A program made the position numbers and the translations under genes. Below the pieces are notes generated by a model. The model did not search any database and was not told where the DNA came from. It was given only the letters and a program-made list of their open reading frames with translations. Below are positions 60,326 to 64,000 of a DNA stretch of 64,000 bases, one piece after another. The stretch covers positions 1-64,000 of the forward strand of contig JBBSUG010000007.1 in the NCBI GenBank assembly GCA_038235165.1. The letters are read 5' to 3'. Each line of letters starts with the position of its first letter. Positions within the stretch are counted from its first letter, which is position 1. The stretch comes from GCA-002050365 sp038235165 (GTDB lineage: Bacteria > Acidobacteriota > Blastocatellia > Pyrinomonadales > Pyrinomonadaceae).

Positions 60326-61840
60326 TTAAGCCGGTTCGATGGGAATTTCGGCAGTGTTTTGTCTTGATTTCAGGAAGCCACCGACTGCAAACGACAGAAT
60401 TAAAGCTAGAGCCGCACCGACAAAGACGACGATGGCGACTTTCCAGAAAAGACTTCCTAATGCTTGAGCATCAGGTTTGAATTCGCCTGCAATTTGTCCG
60501 GCGACAAAACTGCCCAGTGAAGATGCCAGAAACCAAACGCCGAGCATCAAACCGACCATTTTTCCGGGAGCGAGTTTGGTCATCGAACTCAACCCGACCG
60601 GGCTTAAAAAAAGTTCTCCGCAAGTGTGCAGAAAATACACCACGACGAGCCACAACGGGCTGACTTTGCCTGCGCCGGTCAAGCCTGAAGCATACGCCAT
60701 TACAACGAAACCGAGCGCGAGAAAGAGCAAACCAAGCGCAAATTTGAAAACGTCGTTCGGCTGTTTTTTACCCAATTTGACCCACATAATCCCGAAAATT
60801 GGAGCCATTATAACAATAAAAATCGAGTTTATTGATTGAAACCAAGCCGTCGGCATTTCCCAAGTTCCTATATTTCTGTTTGTTAGTTGTTCTGCAAAAA
60901 GATTGAAACTCGAGCCTGCTTGTTCAAAACCAGCCCAAAAAAGTGCGGCGAACAGAAACAAAATAATTATAATTCCCAACCGCTTCCAATCGCTCATCGA
61001 AAGTTTGTCCTGCATTCCGGTGAAAACTACTACTATCAAACCAGCGACTACTAAAACCGGAATCAGCGCAATTTTGAGTGTTATATCGAGGTCGTAAACT
61101 GAATAAACATACAGTAGGATAGCAACCGCTACGGCAATTACGATACCGACTTGAATTAAATAAACAGAACTTACCGCACTGTCTGATCCGTTGTCGCTTT
61201 TAACGGGAGGTTCGCCGACACCATCAAGTTTTTTTCCTCCAATAACATATTGAATCAAACCGGCAACCATTCCGACACCGGCGGCGGCAAATCCCCAATG
61301 CCAGTTATAAGCAGCTAAAGCTCCTGTTATCAACGGCGCAGCAAACGCACCGAGATTGATTCCCATATAAAAGATGGAAAATCCGCCGTCGCGCCGTTCG
61401 TCGTCTTCATCATATAAATCGCCGACCATCGCGCTGATGTTGGATTTCAAAAATCCTGTGCCGATAGTCACCAAAACTAAACCTGAATAAAAAGCCCAGA
61501 GAGACGGAATAGCGAGAGTGAAATGCCCTAGCGAAATTATTATCCCGCCGATTAGAGTCGCGCGTTTTGCGCCGATAAAACGGTCGGCAAGCCAACCGCC
61601 GATCAATGGCAGAAAATACACCGAAGCCGTATAAAGTCCGTAAATTGCCGTTGCGTCAGGCGTTGAAAAGCCAAGCCCGCCTTTTTCGACACCAGCGACC
61701 ATATACAAAACGAGTAGCGCACGCATTCCGTAATAACTGAAACGTTCCCACATTTCCGTAAAAAACAGCGTGGACAATCCGCCGGGATGTCCAAAAAAAC
61801 TTTTGTCGTATTTGCTTGAAGTATTTTCAGCAGTTGCCAT
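60326..61840 (-). CDS. Proton-dependent oligopeptide transporter (POT/PTR2 family)
   Basis: The 504-residue product has about 14 hydrophobic helices. The family signature is FFTEMWERFSYYGMRALLVL (the ExxERFxYY proton motif), and the second POT block is LGHFTLAIPSLWAFYSG. Further blocks: FSIFYMGINLGAFAAPLITG, and LSPVGLSSMTKLAPGKMVGL near the C-terminus. It imports di- and tripeptides with protons across the inner membrane. This fits an organism that secretes proteases such as the M36 enzyme. Start ATG at 61840; single gene. Confidence 0.95.
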   Translation of the reverse strand: MATAENTSSKYDKSFFGHPGGLSTLFFTEMWERFSYYGMRALLVLYMVAGVEKGGLGFSTPDATAIYGLYTASVYFLPLIGGWLADRFIGAKRATLIGGIIISLGHFTLAIPSLWAFYSGLVLVTIGTGFLKSNISAMVGDLYDEDDERRDGGFSIFYMGINLGAFAAPLITGALAAYNWHWGFAAAGVGMVAGLIQYVIGGKKLDGVGEPPVKSDNGSDSAVSSVYLIQVGIVIAVAVAILLYVYSVYDLDITLKIALIPVLVVAGLIVVVFTGMQDKLSMSDWKRLGIIIILFLFAALFWAGFEQAGSSFNLFAEQLTNRNIGTWEMPTAWFQSINSIFIVIMAPIFGIMWVKLGKKQPNDVFKFALGLLFLALGFVVMAYASGLTGAGKVSPLWLVVVYFLHTCGELFLSPVGLSSMTKLAPGKMVGLMLGVWFLASSLGSFVAGQIAGEFKPDAQALGSLFWKVAIVVFVGAALALILSFAVGGFLKSRQNTAEIPIEPA

Positions 61841-61952
61841 AAAAAATTTTCCTCGATTTAGTTGGTTTTTTGAAAAGAATTAGGCAAAATATAGCAGATA
61901 AAGATGATAAAATAAAAGCGTTGTCGAATTTTAGTTTGAGGTGATAAATAAA

Positions 61953-62402
61953 ATGAAGCGGTTATCAATAATTTTTGCTGTTTTTATATTTTTTGCGGTG
62001 TCGGTCGGTGAATCAAAAGCGCAAAGTCGCAGTGCGGTGAGCGGCGCGGAAGTAACGGGAACTTTTCGGGACGTTTCGGGCAGCGAATTTCAGATTGCCG
62101 CGCTCGGCAAGGGAAAACTTCGCGTGGCTTTCTCCGGCGTTTATGCATTCAAAATGGCTGACGGCGGCGATATGGCAAACAGCGGCGAGGCGGCGGGCAA
62201 AGCCGATATTGCCGGCGACACGGCGATTTTCGTGCCGGAAAATACCGAACAATGCACGATTACGCTGAAGTTTCTCGTCGGCAGAAAATTAAAGGTGACG
62301 CAGAAAGGGACGGATGCAGAGTGCGGGTTCGGTCATAATGTTTCCGCTGACGGTCTTTATAAAAAGGTCAGCAGCGTTGAACCTAAATTTCCCGCGCCGT
62401 AA
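61953..62402 (+). CDS. Small exported protein of unknown family
   Basis: The 149-residue product starts at the ATG at 61953, with GAGGTGA 8 nt upstream. Signal peptide IIFAVFIFFAVSVGESKAQS. The mature chain is Gly-rich and beta-like (VTGTFRDVSGSEFQIAALGK, LRVAFSGVYAFKMADGGD). Two cysteines occur in EQCTITLKF and AECGFGHN, probably a disulfide. No family recognised. It stands alone before the cupin-like gene, at a gap of 69 nt. Confidence 0.65.
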   Translation: MKRLSIIFAVFIFFAVSVGESKAQSRSAVSGAEVTGTFRDVSGSEFQIAALGKGKLRVAFSGVYAFKMADGGDMANSGEAAGKADIAGDTAIFVPENTEQCTITLKFLVGRKLKVTQKGTDAECGFGHNVSADGLYKKVSSVEPKFPAP

Positions 62403-62431
62403 ATTTCATAGTGATTTTCAATTTTTGCTTT

Positions 62432-62466
62432 ATAATGTTTTGACGAAATAATGTTTTGACGAAAAT
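62432..62466 (+). repeat. Short direct repeat in the cupin-like gene's promoter region
   Basis: ATAATGTTTTGACGAAA occurs twice with one shared base block (62432-62448 and 62448-62464) before the cupin-like gene. The first copy contains a TATAAT. Confidence 0.5.
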
Positions 62467-62471
62467 AAAAT

Positions 62472-63743
62472 ATGGAATTGTTTGATGAACTCGGCGCGAA
62501 TATCGAAACATTTTGGCGCGACAAAAATTACACCGAAAAAATCTTTCCCGCGCTGACGGCACACGCTTTGAAAGAAGCAAATTTGCCCGAAAAAATGAAT
62601 GCGTGGGAAGTTATCGAATGGACTCTCGGCGAAACAGTTCTGCCCGAACAGCGCGATTTGCGCGGAAGTTTTGGTGATCCGCCGATTACCGTTTTCAACA
62701 GCCCGCGTTTTCACATTGACATTTATTTCTGGCTGCAAGGTACGACCGCGATTCACCAACACGCTTTTTGCGGCGCGTTTCAGGTGCTGCACGGTTCGAG
62801 CATTCACAGTTGGTACGATTTCGAGCGGCGCGAAGCCGTCAACGAATACCCCGAAATCGGCGATATGAAATTAAAGGTATGCGAACTGCTGGAAGTCGGC
62901 GACGTATAGGAAATTTGGGCGGGAAGAGAATACATTCACGGTCTTTTCCACCTCGATTTCCCGTCGGCGACCATCGTCGTCCGCACGACCAAAAGCCCGA
63001 TGTTTTTGCCGCAATACGCTTATCATAAACCGTTTCTGGCGATTGACCCGTTTTTTGAAGAGCCGAACACGATCAAAAAATTGCAGAGCATCACCGCGTT
63101 GATTCGCACGGAACACCCGGACACCGACAAGTTTATCGCCGAACTTTTGGAAAAATCCGATTTTCAATCAACGTATACGATTCTTTCCAGTCTAAAAAAC
63201 TATCTGCAAAAAGGTCAGATGAGCAGTTATTTTAATCCCGCCGCCGGGAAAACTCGGTTCGATGCGCTTTTGGAAACTGCTCAAAAACGACACGGCGCGC
63301 TGGCGGACGGGTTGCCGCAAATTTTTGCACATCAGGCGCGGATCGAAGAAATTGTCAGCCGCCGCAACTATGTGAACGACCCGGAATAGCGGTTCTTTCT
63401 CGCGCTGCTGATAAATGTCGAAGGCAGGGAGCAAATTTTTTCGCTCGTCAAACAGCGTTTTCCCGATGCCGAACCGCTCGATAAAGTTTTGGACTGGATT
63501 TACGATCTGTCGCAAACAAAAGTAATCGGTTTGAACATTCCGAACGCGCTCGGAATTAATGGTTTTGGCGATCTGGATTTATTCATTTTGGAAAGTATGC
63601 TCAAAAATATGTCCGATGAAGAAATTCGGCAAACTCTCAAAACAGAATACGGAATGAACGACACTGAAAATTTGGGACAAACTTTCGCCGACAAAAAACA
63701 AAACATTCAACAATCAATCATCTGTCAGCCGTTGTTCGATTAA
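62472..63743 (+). pseudogene. Cupin-like protein gene interrupted by two in-frame TAG codons
   Basis: One frame runs from the ATG at 62472 to TAA at 63741-63743 (423 codons) with TAG at 62907-62909 and again at 63387-63389. The frame does not shift, and codon use stays normal throughout. Residues about 90-165 look like a cupin-type barrel: IDIYFWLQGTTAIHQHAFCG, VLHGSSIHSWYDFE, and after the first TAG EIWAGREYIHGLFHLDF. The rest is helical (RFFLALLINVEGREQIFSLV). Family not recognised. Either a recent pseudogene or read-through; both TAGs fit a C-to-T change of CAG (Gln). TAG is a normal stop in other genes here (hslO, blaI, the nuclease), so general recoding is unlikely. Confidence 0.7.
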
Positions 63744-63749
63744 CATTTA

Positions 63750-64000
63750 ATGCCCGGTTTTTTACACAAAAATATAAATCGTTTTTGCGTCATCCTGTTT
63801 CTTTTTCTGATGATGCCACTCGCCGGTTTTGCCGCGACACTGGCGCAGTATCGTGAAAATCTTCAAAGCGCAAAGGATTACACAATAGAACTGCTCTACC
63901 CGGATGACGAAGAAATGGCGGAGGCGGAGCGTCTAAATTTCGAGCGCGAAAATGTGGCGGAAATCCGTCAAATGGTGCCGAAAAACGAAAAGGTCGAATG
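63750..64000 (+). CDS. Exported protein, 3' end outside window
   Basis: The frame opens at the ATG at 63750, 7 nt after the cupin-like gene, and stays open to the edge (83 codons seen). Signal peptide FCVILFLFLMMPLAGFAATL. The following acidic helical stretch (ENLQSAKDYTIELLYPDDEE) matches no family that can be recognised. The tight spacing suggests co-transcription with the cupin-like gene. Confidence 0.6.
   Translation, partial: MPGFLHKNINRFCVILFLFLMMPLAGFAATLAQYRENLQSAKDYTIELLYPDDEEMAEAERLNFERENVAEIRQMVPKNEKVE

Noticed and set aside
62472..63743. Pyrrolysine at the two TAG codons
   Set aside because: TAG ends several normal genes in this window, and the likely residues are ordinary glutamines, so the pseudogene or population-variant explanation is simpler.

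Overview
The window looks like chromosomal DNA of an Acidobacteriota member, most likely class Blastocatellia. This is inferred from gene content: a fungalysin with dockerin-like repeats, a PPC-TPR-CHAT protein, a choice-of-anchor beta-helix protein, many secreted proteins with TonB-C, BON, TPR or TlpA domains, a CheB-CheR-PAS kinase fusion, and many palindromic intergenic repeats. No rRNA, tRNA, CRISPR array, prophage or transposase gene was seen. Genes are mostly short operons or single units on both strands.

Layout. 1-6.2 kb: the start of a large secreted M36 metallopeptidase, an AraC-type regulator and a tandem array of three small secreted paralogues. 6.3-12.1 kb: a three-gene plus-strand locus of a secreted TPR-CHAT (caspase-like) protein, a divergent sigma-70-like protein and a single-span membrane protein of anti-sigma type. 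12.4-14.4 kb: a rhodanese whose gene must be read through an in-frame TGA (likely selenocysteine), then purF. 14.5-22 kb: an HD phosphohydrolase, a TonB-C protein, PPK2, an alpha/beta hydrolase and B12-dependent ribonucleotide reductase with a pair of NrdR-box-like sites. 22-31 kb: Hsp33, a beta-helix protein, a TPR-thioredoxin protein, a lipoprotein, a decayed M23 peptidase, and an ECF sigma/anti-sigma/secreted-protein operon. 31-37 kb: acyltransferase, P450, and an NAD salvage group (NadM-Nudix and NAMPT) with an AT-rich HEPN-like gene between them. 37-46 kb: a hybrid kinase, an acyl-ACP desaturase-like diiron protein, an AlkA-type glycosylase, an inositol monophosphatase-family enzyme, a CHY zinc-finger protein, an SDR, an Mre11/SbcD-type nuclease and a LON-domain protein. 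46-53 kb: a large CheB-CheR-PAS kinase fusion, a LuxR-type response regulator, a receiver protein and a Crp-type regulator. 53-64 kb: shikimate kinase, three BON-domain genes, a BlaI/BlaR1-like pair in which the M56 peptidase is fused to a deacetylase-like domain, NadB, a POT transporter, and a cupin-like gene broken by two in-frame TAG codons.

Best candidates for something new: the CHAT/sigma/anti-sigma locus, which could be a protease-controlled transcription switch; the probable rhodanese selenoprotein; the HEPN-like gene inside an NAD salvage operon; the M56-deacetylase fusion; and families of dispersed short repeats that also sit in frame inside unrelated proteins. NAD enzymes occur at two places (33-37 kb and 58.7 kb), so both de novo aspartate-route and nicotinamide salvage steps are represented. 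All functional assignments come from reading motifs by eye; no database search was run.
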